Origin: Homalodisca vitripennis
Lineage: Eukaryota > Arthropoda > Insecta > Hemiptera > Cicadellidae
Assembly: GCF_021130785.1 (NCBI RefSeq)
Contig: NC_060207.1
Location: 198,102,001 to 198,166,000, forward strand
Direction of reading: 5' to 3'
DNA: 64,000 nt
The notes under the pieces were generated by a model that worked only from the letters and a program-made list of their open reading frames with translations, did not search any database and was not told the origin of the DNA. Below, one piece after another: positions 46,166 through 57,944 of this stretch. The translations under genes and the position numbers were made by a program. Positions within the stretch are counted from its first letter, which is position 1. Each line of letters starts with the position of its first letter.

Positions 46166-46765
46166 CTAAGGATGAGAACATAAAAATTACTAAATCATCA
46201 ATGGAGTAAAAACATAATTATTCATATGGACCTGGCAGGGCTTATTAACATCGTCTTGTATGTCATTCCGTCTGCGCGATAAATCTTAACAGAAAGATCC
46301 TTCAGAGTTAAAACATAGTATATGGTTTCTAATGATGCATTGATTCGTCTGTTTTTATGTCTATCCGTCTTTAATCTACCACTTCAATAACATTCTGTCG
46401 GGTCCATTATACTGGTTTAATATATCTTCATTTAGCCTGTATCGCATTTATTTTATCAATAAAATACCTTTATTCAAATGCAGGCCCAAATATTGAAAGA
46501 TTCCACAAATCTAGATAACATTTTACTTCATAGTTGAGTTAGAAACTGTTCTTCTACTTGTCTCCTGAAGTGAACAAAGCAAAATACGTGGTAAGTACGT
46601 TTATATCATATTTTTAATAGTGCAGTACTTCTTAAACAGAAGGATATATAATACTGCTTATATTAAGGGATAAAAGTATTATTTGAACATTTTAAAAAAA
46701 GTCTGCAGAAGCCACAAAATAGGCACTAAGTATAATATAGTGAACCATTGGTGGGTTAATCTAGA
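46165..46765. other. AT-rich spacer, weak family A resemblance
   Basis: TCTGTTTTTATGTCTATCCGT near 46350 resembles the family A microsatellite region. Nothing else is supported. Confidence 0.35.
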
Positions 46766-46769
46766 GGGC

Positions 46770-46870
46770 GTGTTACTTGATACTTGAGTGAGTTGAAACT
46801 GTTCAAGTCGGTCACAGTATTAACCCACCACGTGAGTGAAATACTGCAACTTTCTGCACAATGCATGGAA
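46770..46870 (+). repeat. Dispersed repeat family H, copy 1
   Basis: The signature is TACTTGAGTGAG, GTTCAAGTCGGTCACAGT, TAACCCACCACGTGAGTG and TTTCTGCACAATGCATGG. Copies are at 52496-52612 (reverse) and 61235-61354. Confidence 0.65.
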
Positions 46871-46874
46871 AGTT

Positions 46875-47780
46875 ATTACGAACCTAAGTTACCATTCATC
46901 TAGCATCAATGAAGAATAACACTGCACCATTATGTCCTGCTTCTTACATTAACTTTCTTCTAATGATAGATATAAAATTTAAACACTTGAAATTAATGTG
47001 AAAAACCTTTGTTTAAAACAAAATAAAATATATCTTCATAATACTATTAACTTACTAAATCTCAAAGGAAAATGAGGTTTGGATGGGAGTACAATTTACC
47101 CAATTTTGGACTCTGGTGCCATTTACTAGCAAAGTATTAATGTATTAGGGAAAAGTAATAAATTGTATATTTAAATTGAGAATTATTTTTAATTTATCAT
47201 CCACTATGTTGAATCAGACATACTCTTTCTATTTAGAAAAACGTGGCAGATTCCCTTTTCACCTTTTTTTCTATCATAGTAAGCCTCTGGTTTGTGCAAC
47301 GAACAATTTTCTATTAAAATTTACTCTTCAGAAAAGTAACAGTAAATATAGTTATGTGTGTGATCAGCAAGATAAAAAGTTCTAATCTGGAAAAAAAACA
47401 TAAATGGCCTAAGATTTATTGTTAGAATCCTAGTATTTGAAGAAATAAGATTGATAATTTCTACTTATTCATATTTGCGTAATAAGTGGATCATTAATCT
47501 TACAAAGTCGTAAATCAATATTTGGATCTATAATTTATTATTTTGATACGCAAGATACTTAATTGTTGTTGCCTTCAACACACAAATTATATTTCGAACA
47601 ATTTTTTCAGCAAACAATTTGGCTCTATTTATGACGAATAATGACTTTAAAAAATACATAAAACAGATACATATCCTGTGTTTTAAGAAGGTATGTATTC
47701 AATGTACCCAATGACTTAAACTATTCATTACCGAAATAATTATATCCTACTATTGTGTACCCCATTGCAGGAGGTATTAC
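46875..47780. other. AT-rich spacer, no gene seen
   Basis: The plus ORF at 47176-47385 (69 codons) has no motif I recognise and no ATG until residue 12. It is probably chance. Confidence 0.4.
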
Positions 47781-47782
47781 AC

Positions 47783-47940
47783 AACTTGTTCATTTACATT
47801 CGACATACGCAGTAGTGAATAAATCGTCTGATGAACACAGATATCTGTTGTCACGACATGCATAGTTGGACAGTCAAATTACAACCCGTGTTCCGTGACT
47901 CCCTCATGCATTGAACCAGTGAAGCTTAGTAATGCTCTCT
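47783..47940 (+). repeat. Dispersed repeat family D, diverged copy
   Basis: CATTCGACATACGCAGTAG, GAACACAGATATCTGTTGTC, CGTGTTCCGTGACTCCCTC and AACCAGTGAAGCTTAGTAATG match 23491-23645 with numerous substitutions and indels. Confidence 0.65.
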
Positions 47941-47999
47941 AAAATTGTCCCTCAAAATATTACTTCAAACTATACATCGCCGCGTTTTATATATATAAA

Positions 48000-48000
48000 A

Positions 48001-48063
<63 letters not shown>
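48000..48063. repeat. (TA)n microsatellite
   Basis: About 60 bases of TA repeats follow a short TATATATAAAATAATTA lead-in. Confidence 0.9.
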
Positions 48064-48065
<2 letters not shown>

Positions 48066-48174
48066 TGAACAATTTTGTATATTGATTGAAATTTAACAAA
48101 AATATATGTAATGCAATAGGCAACTAACAAAATTATCCCATTCTTATCAGCTCTTATTCTTTATTCTCTCAACT

Positions 48175-48325
48175 TACATGTAGTTACCCCAATTACGACC
48201 ACAAGACCCGCCAACCGTCTTGCTGAGTCCGCAGAAAAAGGGCCGTAACTTCCTCCATAACGCGATCACCTTTGTCAGTCATTCGGATATTATTTGGGAG
48301 AGCGTTCCTCAATTGACATGCTTAA
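48175..48325. other. GC-richer non-coding patch
   Basis: This is a locally GC-richer stretch (ACCACAAGACCCGCCAACCG, GGGCCGTAACTTCC) with no frame, no RNA fold I can assign and no match seen elsewhere in the window. It may be a transposon fragment. Confidence 0.3.
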
Positions 48326-48521
48326 ACAGTAAAATATTTATTATATAAGAAATTCCGATGAATATACATCATAGTCTATATTAAAAACATTTATTATTTG
48401 ATTTTTAAATGTCTTTGTACAATCTTATGAGAAAATTGATGATGAATAAATACGTGAATTTTGTACTGTATACTTTATTAAAAACAATATCCCGACATTA
48501 AACATGAATTGTATGTATTCT

Positions 48522-48692
48522 CAGCAAATGGATTGTAGACAAATACACAAACGAAGACCACAGAGCCTGCACACTAAATGACATCCTGGATCAAAGCTAG
48601 TCCTGACTGAGACACTCATGCATTTTACATCGCTATTGATTTGTTGTTCAGGCTGTCCTCAGACCTTCTGAATCATTCAGTGTCACTATAAC
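48522..48692 (+). repeat. Dispersed repeat family G, copy 2
   Basis: It matches 40482-40648 (GATTGTAGACAAATACACAA, CCACAGAGCCTGCACACTAA, GAGACACTCATGCATTTTAC) with roughly nine in ten bases equal by eye. Confidence 0.7.
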
Positions 48693-48694
48693 TT

Positions 48695-49730
48695 ACATTA
48701 TCACCTATTTTCACGTGTCTTATTTTACGTGGTATATTTGTTACTTTTCTGTAGTACCTTCGAAATACTGTGATGGATATAAACAGATTATATTTAGGAG
48801 CAATGTAAGGTACTGATAAGAAACCGAAACGTATTCATTATGTGTGGCTAATAATACGAGGTACAGTGGATGCACATCCGTCTTCCGTTCCATGCCTCAG
48901 TACCCTTGGCAGTTATTCTTGTCCGATCTACGGCTAAATATTCATAATTAATTTTGGCATTTAGGGCATGTCTGCACACTTCCTCAGGACGTAATCAAGG
49001 TTAAAACCATTAGGCGCCTTCGCTTTTTGTTTAAACAACAGTTTCGAATATTATACAATTAAGCTCTTTTTTGCCGGTGTCTTTTCCTGAAGAATATTTT
49101 ATACTAATTAGTTTATGTTATACTATTTCAATTCCACATTAGAACACTTTGAATATTTGGCTGATTTTAAATTTCATGAATATTTGCTTTCATACCCGGC
49201 GTCATGTTACTACCTCAGTTACTACAGGTTCAAATTAGTCGAAAATGTTTCAAATAAAATTTAATTATTTAAATATTTCAACTCCTCTTTAGTTCAATAA
49301 TCAATTAAATGTGGATTACTACCGAGCCCGACATGTTACGAACCAAAGAACTAAGAAAATGTTCATCTAACAGATTTAAGTTACTTTGGATCTTAAAAGG
49401 TTGTTTATTTTCTTTAGACAAAATTTTTCTCACCCCGATTTGACAATACATTTCGTTTTTCTTATACAACACGGTATAAAATATTTAAATCAAACTAAGA
49501 AAAATATATATTCTAAGTCTCCTACTAATTTAACACATTTGAACTTAAAATACCGTTTTAATCTAAAATAATTTAAAAACTCGAGTCTTCTAAATAGTGC
49601 TCCATACCATAAATGGAATATTCTTCCTGGTACATAGAGTACATGTTTCGTTCATTCGTATATATCTAACCTAAAAATATCAAACGAAAAAGCCATAAAA
49701 ATGTCAAAAGAGAATAGTATGTTCATTCTT
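48695..49730. other. AT-rich spacer, no gene seen
   Basis: A GC-richer patch near 48870-49020 has no recognisable frame. The ORF at 49386-49571 is AT-rich and featureless. Confidence 0.4.
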
Positions 49731-49734
49731 AAGG

Positions 49735-49865
49735 AAAAAGTTACTTCGATGATGGTACAAGTCACTCCATGAGAATTAAATGACCGTGAGCGAAAAATTT
49801 CACATTGGTATTTTAGGTAACCACGATTTCACTGAGAAAATTGCAGAATAATTTCGAAACAAACC
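49735..49865 (+). repeat. Dispersed repeat family A, copy
   Basis: GATGATGGTACAAGTCACTCC with ATGAGAATT, GTGAGCGAAAAATTTCAC, GGTAACCACGATTTCACTGA and AAATTGCAGAATAA follow the same order as 15245-15370. Confidence 0.6.
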
Positions 49866-50019
49866 TGAGTACTATCGTGTGTATTTTAACATGAATTATT
49901 TGTTACACATGATACTAATATATTACCAAAGATTTTAATTTATAATAAACAATCATTTTTACATAGAGAAGTTTACGTTCTATGATTCTGTATATCCATC
50001 TTTGGGATTTTGCCTATAC

Positions 50020-50115
50020 ATCAGAAGGCTGGCAAAATTTCACTTTCGTCGCTGTACATCTCAAGAATAACGTTGACAGTGTATGTAAATTATTGCATGT
50101 ATCCTCTACGAACCC
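50020..50115 (+). repeat. Family A fragment
   Basis: AATTTCACTTTCGTCGCTGT and a CATGTATCCTCTACGAACCCTGTTAC stretch (50097 onward) resemble the 'CAACCTCAGCGAAACCTGTTAC' part of the family. The match is weak. Confidence 0.35.
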
Positions 50116-50119
50116 TGTT

Positions 50120-51295
50120 ACATGATAATTAACAATGGTTACAGACTTCTGTTCCCATAAAATTTTGCAATTCAATTACTTTAATTGATTTCTCAGGTTC
50201 TTTTCTCATAAAAAAATCCAAAAATTTACGTAAAGCCTGCTTTATAAACAAAATCTATAATTTTAAAAACATTCTCATCTCCATGTGAAGATTCTTGATA
50301 ACAATATTTTCACTTACTGTACGTACTGTAACATAGACGCCTGTCCTCGAAAGTGTTTAGTTTGTCCCACTTACACAAACATCTAACCCCCTAACACCTT
50401 GCTTTTTATGCTAATCATAACAATAAAAACCAGGGAACAATTTTACATGTATTTTTGTATTAAAATATTTAATTACCTTTAAAGCAGACTTACTATTACG
50501 GCAGTACTCAGACTCAGATTTTCTGAGCAGTTATGAAATTTAAAATTCCTCCATACTTTACCACCATACAAATTATTGATTAAATTTATAGTTTAAGTGA
50601 TAAAAATACATTTTTTATAATGAATGTATTACAAATAGTGTTTATGTTCGTAATGTATATTACACTTTTTTCACGTTAAATTAAATCCAATACTACAAAT
50701 AAAATTGTATGGAAAGAACTTTGAAGTGTCTTGTAAATATTATTGAAATATGAAGAGTATCATAACGTAATATAACAGAAAAGGCTGGTGTATTTCTAAA
50801 CGTTTTCACATTCCACAGGTAAGGTAATTTTTAAACGTGGTGGATGGTTTTAATTTTGTATGCAGGCATTTAAAGGTAATCTTATTGATGAAAAATATAT
50901 ATATTCTCAATCTCGCCTTGAGCTTGTCAAAATAGTGCACCAAGTTTTTAAGTTTTATTTCGGTAAATGGTATTGTATTAATAAATAAAATTAGTGAAGG
51001 TGTGTCTCTTCTACAGTAAAATTTAAAATTATATGAGTGTATTATTTAGAATATATTAATCGTTCAAATCAAAATAAAACTAGATAATGTTACATTATTA
51101 GATTAATTGTTTATTATTTTTTAAATATTATACACAACTTTTAATATTATCAAAGGTTCAAGTGTTTCGAATAAAACTACACCGACGTAGACATTTCATT
51201 TAACTAAATAAATTATTTAAAAACAGCAATATTGCATCACGTTTACGATCAGTTGTTTATTTCATGGCAAAATATTAAATATCCTATAGTAAATA
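50120..51295. other. AT-rich spacer, no gene seen
   Basis: No supported feature in this interval. Confidence 0.45.
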
Positions 51296-51296
51296 A

Positions 51297-51315
51297 ATAA
51301 ATAAATATATATATG

Positions 51316-51347
<32 letters not shown>

Positions 51348-51352
51348 TTATA

Positions 51353-51401
<49 letters not shown>
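51297..51401. repeat. Compound (TA)n / TATATTTA microsatellite
   Basis: About 100 bases of TA repeats with short interruptions (TATATGTATATA, TTATATATATTTATATATTTA). Confidence 0.9.
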
Positions 51402-51404
<3 letters not shown>

Positions 51405-51419
51405 ATTGTCATAAACTTA

Positions 51420-51660
51420 CGGTTGTAGATCGTTGTACCTCCTTCCACCCGTGAAGCATAAAACGAACCAAGCACATCAACTTACATTAAGTGACTGTGC
51501 AAATCCAATGTGTACATGAAAGAGGGGAGGGAAGTACTGTACTGCGCTACTGTCAGCAAGTGGCAAAACACCTCCAATATGTTGTCCAGACAACCTTGAC
51601 CACGTAACCGCACTAGGGCCTAAAGGCGCAACTATACGTCTCGGGTGCCTGTCCAATTAT
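51420..51660. other. GC-richer non-coding patch beside (TA)n
   Basis: This patch is clearly less AT-rich (AGGGGAGGGAAGTACTGTAC, CACGTAACCGCACTAGGGCC). It has no open frame of note and no match seen elsewhere in the window. A GTACTGTAC palindrome is present. It may be a transposon fragment whose end carries the adjacent (TA)n. Confidence 0.35.
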
Positions 51661-51664
51661 ATTT

Positions 51665-52490
51665 AACCAGCATGAAAACTGAAAAAGCAAAACTACTTCT
51701 ATTAATATGCTTTAGTTATTAATAAAATTGGTACAATAGGGTTTACATAAAAATTATTCACTGCACAGTTCTCACAATTGAGTAATACCTTTTTTCGAAC
51801 GAACCCCATTTTCCATTATTGCCAGATGGCTGTGGTATAATCAGTATTTAATGTTACTGTCAACATTTAATGTTATCAGTCAACATAAACACTGAGAAAG
51901 TTATTGATACGATATAATATTACATTTTACATTAGTGTTGGGATGAATAATATGAGCAAAATGAATAATATGACCACTATACAGTCTGAAACTACTGAAT
52001 AGGACTCCCACATCACAGTCTAAATCAAACTTTACCCGTTTTAAACCAATTTTGTAGAAGACAATTTCAAAGTTCTTGATGTACATTAAGCTAGAATCAC
52101 CTCGTTATCCTTTTTAAGTTTCGATGGGTTTGTACACAAATCAATTAATATTTTATAGTTCTTTTCTATTTGTATTTTGAACTTGGTGCTTGATTTTAAA
52201 TAAATTGTCCAATTGTTGCAATACAGTGTCTTCTTACTTCATTTTGGCTTAGGCTAATCATAGCTGTGTTTTAGTAACTATTTTTCAATGGATGTTAAAA
52301 TTATTATAAGCAGTGCAATTGCAGTAGTAATAGCTACGTTAATAAGTAAGGAAGTATATTATCGTTCTATTCATTTCAATACAGTGGAAGCATAGAAGCA
52401 CTTCTTGCGGACCATAAAACGATAATGCAGTGTCACTGTGCATTATCATTTACGGCACCGAGCTACTCCACCGATGCAGGTTATCTTACG
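51665..52490. other. AT-rich spacer with a short duplication
   Basis: GATGAATAATATGA and AATGAATAATATGA repeat at 51942 and 51960. No gene is supported. Confidence 0.4.
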
Positions 52491-52495
52491 TGTTG

Positions 52496-52612
52496 AGTAT
52501 AATGCAGAATATCCCGTGCATTGTGCAGAAAGCTGCATTATTCCACTCACGTTCCGGGTTATAACTGTGACCGACTTCAACAACTTCTCACTCAAGTAAC
52601 AAGTTTCAAGCC
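52496..52612 (-). repeat. Dispersed repeat family H, copy 2
   Basis: In reverse it reads TTGTTACTTGAGTGAGAAG, GTCGGTCACAGTTATAACCC, GGAACGTGAGTGGAATAATG and TTTCTGCACAATGCACGGG, matching 46770-46870 and 61235-61354. The minus-strand ORF across it is a translation of the repeat. Confidence 0.65.
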
Positions 52613-52900
52613 ATCTATAGTAATAGCTTCGTGCAGAGTTTGACCTGAATATGCTCAAGCCATCTTAATTCGCAAAAAAATAATGCGATATGGGTTTTAT
52701 AAAAATATTCTTTGCATTGACTATGTTTTCATAACTCATCTTCCAATAGGTGAGTTCTAAACAAATGTACCAATTTGTATTAAAACTAAACTTTAATGAA
52801 GATATTCGCGGCATTGAACCTGTTGTAGGTGTAAAGATATTTGCAATGACCTATAACGTTCCATTCATTAGTCCCGCTTAGGTCACAAATTAATATTCTG

Positions 52901-53213
52901 TTAGAAACACAAGTAATTCAATTCTGTGAAATCAGTTTCTTCACAAACTATTTCAACTACGTGAATGTAAAGTGCTACATTAAATTTCTGAAAGTCAGGT
53001 AATTGAAAACATCCATGGAAAGGAATATATTGCTGAATTATGTTCGAAATTTCCGGCACCGGATCATTGATCTTATGATTATTAAATGAAGTCATGGCAT
53101 TAAAATACAGATCTTGTAGTAAATATAGGTTACTGCAGGAATTTAATGATTTTTTGCAGGAATTCAATGAGTTTTTGGAAGAGGTTTTAAAGAGCAGATT
53201 ATTACCGATTTAT
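52901..53213 (-). CDS. Unassigned ORF fragment, possible protein relic
   Basis: On the minus strand an open frame of about 104 codons runs from after a TAA (about 53214) to the TAA at 52901-52903. There is no ATG until residue 16. Its composition is more protein-like than that of other short ORFs here, with mixed charged and aromatic residues (NDPVPEISNIIQQYIPFHGC, VCEETDFTELNYLCF). I do not recognise the family. It might be a transposase or cellular exon relic, or chance. Confidence 0.25.
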
Positions 53214-53214
53214 T

Positions 53215-55105
53215 CAAAAATTTTAATCAATACGGTGATTTAAATGCACATAGTTTAATTAATTTATCACACTAAAATATGTAACATGGAAACTATATCC
53301 ATAAATAAAAAATTTGGCCCTAAAGCCAAAACATTTATCTTAATTACACATATAAATGAGGTACCAAAAGTAATAAATGTATTATAGTCAAAAACAACCT
53401 TTCTACGTATTATATACACGTTTATAGTATAATTCGCACTATAGCTTTCATTCAGATTGCATATTTATTTCATTTTTAGCACTAAACAAATATAATTTAT
53501 AGAATATATCAATGGACTAAGAAGATAAGATTAAATTTATGCATTTATTGCAAATAAACTATCATAAAACGACAGCTTTTACTTTGCATAGGCAATAAAC
53601 AACCAGGTCATGACATACGAGATGTTAATGCTGTTATTTTAAACGAGAGTACAACGATGAAATCGAACAATAACTTATCCGCGCTTGTAGTCATTGTAAC
53701 ATGTAAAGTTTTGAGAGCGTACTATTCTAAATGCAAATGTAAACGACTTAATCTCACTATAAATGATCTCCAGGATAATGGCAACGATGCATTTTGCTTC
53801 ATGATAGGTTGAGTCATAAATATCCCCAATTTATATTAAATAATATATAATTTTATCTTTGCCGAAATGATGTGTAGGAGAATATATTTTGTAATATATT
53901 TAACAAAAGCAATAACAAATATAATGTTATAATAGAATTGGAAGGCACATTTAGAAATTTATTGGAAGGCAATTTTAGAAAGGAAAGTTTTTCATCACTG
54001 CTAGCAATCACTGTTGATTTTGTGGGTAAATTAATATTTTATCTAGTGTTTATAATTCCAAATAAGATAATTGAGCCGTGGATGTTAAGGTTTTGGATTA
54101 CCTTGCAATTGAGATGCATTCAATAATTTTTCACTAATTTACATGGTAACAGCATTTGAAAACACAATTGTTTTAGAATTAAACTATCTTGGCACATATT
54201 ACGTTTGCATCTGTCTAGCATTACAGTCAGATGTTTTATTTTTCACAGCTCGTACTGTCCAGTATAAAATAAACTATTAATGCATTTAGCTTTTTTATCT
54301 TTGTATTAAAACCCTACTGTTACTTTCAGTTACATATAATTATCATGAATTAGTTCTGTTCTTTCAAACCCTATACCCCTGCCAAGTTAAATATTATAAC
54401 AATCAGTTGTTTATGTTAACTCTTCCAACTCTTCCATATCTCCGAATCTATTTAATTAAATATTATTACTAACAGCTGATTTTTTTTCCTTAAGCATCCC
54501 TAAATCATTAGTCAACTACTGTGACCATTGACTGTTTGCTTATTTCCACAATAGCTAGAATTATAAAATCTTTGCGTAACAGTGTTTATTTATTATAACT
54601 TATAATACAGGAAAAAGCTGAGTGAGAAAGATCTTGCAAGAAGAAAACGATTAAGTATTAAGAATTTGTAACCTCGGTGTTTCTTCACCGACAATAAGCT
54701 ATGGCTTACTAGTTCGTTACTTGTTTGATAGTTGTTGTATTAATATTCAGTGCTCTTAATCATCTCTGCCCCCTTGCTAAAAGTAATCTTAGGTATCTTT
54801 GGGAATACACTTCTTACACTAGGTTTTTCAATATTTTCTATCCAAATCTCAATGTGTATAGCATTTAGAATTTTAAGCATTATTATATTATTCAAAATTA
54901 ACATATTTGTTTATAAATAGCCTATTTAATTATAAAAATAATTAGCCTTAAAAATGTTATACAGGATTTTACGCTATGCACCATAAACTACCAATTAATA
55001 ACGTAAATTACTGTGACCTTCGCCTGGTGTTTTGATCCGTTGCACTAATGACTATAGCCTATAGAACGTATATTCATGTTATTATTATTTTGTTACCTAA
55101 ATTGT
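53215..55105. other. AT-rich spacer, no gene seen
   Basis: A small hairpin CGGTGTTTCTTCACCG lies near 54675. The ORF at 53938-54126 has a local internal repeat (GGAAGGCA-ATTTAGAAA twice). No gene is supported. Confidence 0.4.
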
Positions 55106-55109
55106 AATC

Positions 55110-55265
55110 TTACTGACTGAGCGTCAGCGAAGCTTATATCGGGGTATGGAAAAGATCATATCCATCAGTCTGTATGTCTGCCCCTTAGCACGATACCTAG
55201 AGAACGAGCTGACATTGAAATAATGGCCCCATGGGGTTTGGCTGAGCGTTAGCGAAACATTTTAC
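55110..55265 (+). repeat. Dispersed repeat family A, copy
   Basis: GACTGAGCGTCAGCGAAGC, ATCAGTCTGTATGTCTGCCC, ACGATACCTAGAGAACGAGC and CATGGGGTTTGGCTGAGCG with TTAGCGAAAC belong to the family. TGAGCGTNAGCGAA occurs at both ends of this copy. Confidence 0.6.
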
Positions 55266-55469
55266 AATTTATTCAAAGTTTATAAATTAAATCTTGTATA
55301 AGTTTTCCAGGTATATTTTAGATCAATACTACTGTATGGTTTGTTTTGGCCTTAAATATAATTGTTTTAGAATTTTCAAAATAACTTTTTATAATAACCT
55401 TAGAAAGAAATTAATTAGATTCGACATATCGTTTAATATATAAAAACAAGGAAGGAGTAATCCACATCA

Positions 55470-55765
55470 TGTGTCACGTAAAAGGCTTCATGAAAGATGT
55501 GTACAACATTTTCAAGTTTATAGCTTGTTTCATTCTATAGATTTTATAAGAATTGATAGACAGACATGAAGTCATACAGAAAAGAAACTTTTACGACACC
55601 TGGCATAAAAAAAAAAGAAATGGGTCAGCCCACTGAGTGATGGGCTTATATGACATTCAGCTAACTCCCATGGTTGGACATTAGATTAGTTCGTTCTCGA
55701 GATGTCGTGCGGACAGACAGACAGATAGACAAAAAATAATATTTTAAAAACATCTCGTGTAATAG
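55470..55765 (+). repeat. Dispersed repeat family A, longest copy
   Basis: GTGTCACGTAAAAGGCTTCAT, TTTCAAGTTTATAGCTTG and ACAGAAAAGAAACTTTTACG match 24600-24715. The right part (CGTTCTCGAGATGTCGTGCG with GACAGACAGACAGATAGAC) is the reverse of the TCTG-bearing region at 15656-15745. This copy therefore links the A-like copies inside the 7 kb units to the other family A copies. Confidence 0.6.
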
Positions 55766-55879
55766 ACTTCGCTAACGTTTATATGAGCTAGCAAAAATTC
55801 CTTCATCTAGGTAATAGTGTAGAGTCATCAGAGATAACTATTCTCACACAACACTCTAATTAAGGAGAAATAATATTTG

Positions 55880-56010
55880 GTTCTTATAGCAGTAGTTGAA
55901 GCGGAGGTAAGTTGTACTAAGTGCAAAGTTGCAGATTGCTAATTGTTATGCGACAAATAGTTTCTCGGTGCTGCTTGTTACCTGTTTGTTTACTGAAGTT
56001 GCAAAACAAA
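55880..56010 (-). repeat. Dispersed repeat family F, copy 3
   Basis: Its reverse complement contains TAACAATTAGCAATCTGC, AACTTTGCACTTAGTACAAC and CTTCAACTACTGC, matching 35961-36100 with more divergence. Confidence 0.6.
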
Positions 56011-56279
56011 CTGTTACGGAATGGAACAAAACATTAAAGTTAATAAAAACTTACTAAATGTGAGACGAGAATATTCCTTTGTATATAACAGTTGTGTATA
56101 ACATTTGCACATGTCGTTTTAAATGTGATCCTGCATAAGAGCAGACAATGTCACAGTACAATCATGTTTCATTACAGTTCATTCTATCTTAATAGTGATC
56201 TCAATGCTTCATGGCTTTAAAACAAGGGGAAAATGTAAAGGAATCTTGTATGATTTATACAAACTTGTAATCAATTCAT

Positions 56280-56315
56280 TTCGTATTAATTGATTATAAC
56301 ATCAATTAATACGAA
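56280..56315. repeat. Perfect 15 bp hairpin
   Basis: TTCGTATTAATTGAT (56280-56294) and ATCAATTAATACGAA (56301-56315) are exact reverse complements around a 6-base loop. A further ACGAA copy follows. No neighbouring gene suggests a terminator role. Confidence 0.85.
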
Positions 56316-56679
56316 TACGGTTAATACGAAATACACAACGGTTTGCTTAAACATTACTTGCATATCCTTATCGTAATGCTGAAATACAACTGTTAAAAGA
56401 ATTTAGTGCATGAAAGAAGTATTTTAATTTAGAACACAGAGAAACGCCGTTTTGGTTATGAAATAAAGGCATTTAATAAACATATTCTTTAAAAGATGTG
56501 GATATATCTTAAAAAAAAAAATACAAACGGAGTTAAGTTTCTGATCATTTCGTACAATAAAACAGTAAGAATATTGACGTAGTGCGTTTGGAGATTAAAA
56601 TGTACGGTCAAACAACTAAATGAAAGTACCTTATGGCCAGTAGCTATCCAAAAATTTTCAGTTTAATTTATCGGAATAT

Positions 56680-57175
56680 TTATGACACGATTTAAACTTT
56701 ATGTTAAGAAACTGAGCTCAGAATTTAACGTATCCTATATCAGTAGGATTTATTACACGCTCTTAAAATAATTATAATTTTTGTCACTATCGTTTGAATA
56801 TTACTTACTGTTAGTAAAACCTTTAAGTATATTTAGTTAGAGTAATAACAATTGTATTTTAAGACGATCCAACCTTCATTATCGGGGACGGGTGTGTTAA
56901 TATTAAATTTTATAATCACGAATTAAATTAAGAAACTGTGCTCAGGCGTAACGTATATCAATAGGTATGTTTAGATTGTTTTTTTGAAGATTGTTTTAGG
57001 ATGTATTATTTGAAGAGCGTGTACGCTCTTCAAATAATGACAATTTTTTTCACTATCGTTTGAATATTACTCACTGTTAGTAAACCCTTTAACAATATTT
57101 AGTTAGAGTAATAACATTGTTGTTTTATGGCGATATTACCTTCATTATTGTGAACGGATGTGATACTATTAAATT
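56680..57175 (+). repeat. Two-unit ~225 bp tandem repeat
   Basis: Unit 1 has AAGAAACTGAGCTCAG (56705), CACTATCGTTTGAATATTAC, CTGTTAGTAAAACCTTTAA and TTAGTTAGAGTAATAACA. Unit 2 repeats all of these from 56930 with about 30-50 extra bases between the first two landmarks. The units differ at many positions. Confidence 0.8.
57005..57038. repeat. Perfect 16 bp hairpin inside tandem unit 2
   Basis: ATTATTTGAAGAGCGT and ACGCTCTTCAAATAAT are exact reverse complements with a 2-base loop. Unit 1 has only one arm-like sequence (ACGCTCTTAAAATAAT near 56757), so the second arm arose by local inverted duplication. Confidence 0.9.
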
Positions 57176-57710
57176 TTAAAAATACCTCAGTTTTCATCAA
57201 ACGATCCATTTACATTGCTTTGGGCAATAACTTCACAGTTTACACTATTCAAACAAAATCTTTCAATCGTGCTTTGCATTATTAACTAAATTACTTACGC
57301 TTGTGTCTACGTCAACGATTATTTAACAGCTTCAACAAATAATTTAGCTAATTTTAACTTCTTTTAATTTTAAAATACAATGTAAAAAATAAATTAAAAT
57401 TATTAAAAGATAGATTACGCCTCACCAGTATTACAAGAAAATTAGATATTAAACCATGTGTGAGCAAATTTGTCTGTAACAAAATACTGTAGCCTATCAT
57501 AAAATATTTTTATTGTTTCTAACTGATGTGTTTGGCATATATGCAAGGTACTTATTATTTTTAAATGTACTAGTATTTGGTGTCACTAATATGTATTCTA
57601 TTTTAGTTCAAAAACTGTATAGTTTGCTTTTAAAAAGTAGTTAATTTAATAAATACAGGAATAATCAAATAGCATTTGATCGCAATACGGCATCTCAAAT
57701 AAGTAGGAAA

Positions 57711-57940
57711 GCCGATGGCCGAGCGGTCTATGACGCCAGAAAGTTTGTGAGATGGTGATAACACAAGGTCAAGCACATCCGTTATACTTTTTATCAGAAC
57801 CGTGAAACTTTGATGTACCGGCTCTATCTAAACTTTATTCTGTTTTTCAGGTTTCTTGCCTAGGCTAGCACGGTTCATGGGGACGTAAAAATAGGTCTGG
57901 AAAAGGAATCGGCCTCATTTTTTATGTAAAAAAGTTTAAA
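57711..57940 (+). mobile_element. tRNA-Leu-like SINE
   Basis: GCCGATGGCCGAGCGGTCTA followed by TGACGCCAGA is nearly the 5' half of a eukaryotic tRNA-Leu, including the A-box TGGCCGAGCGG. The 3' half is decayed (GGTCAAGCACATCC at the B-box position). A ~150-base non-tRNA body follows (ACCGTGAAACTTTGATGTAC, GGTTTCTTGCCTAGGCTAGC) and ends near a T-rich tail. It is a different family from the 12.7-13.3 kb SINE. No other copy is seen in the window. Confidence 0.55.
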
Positions 57941-57944
57941 ACTA

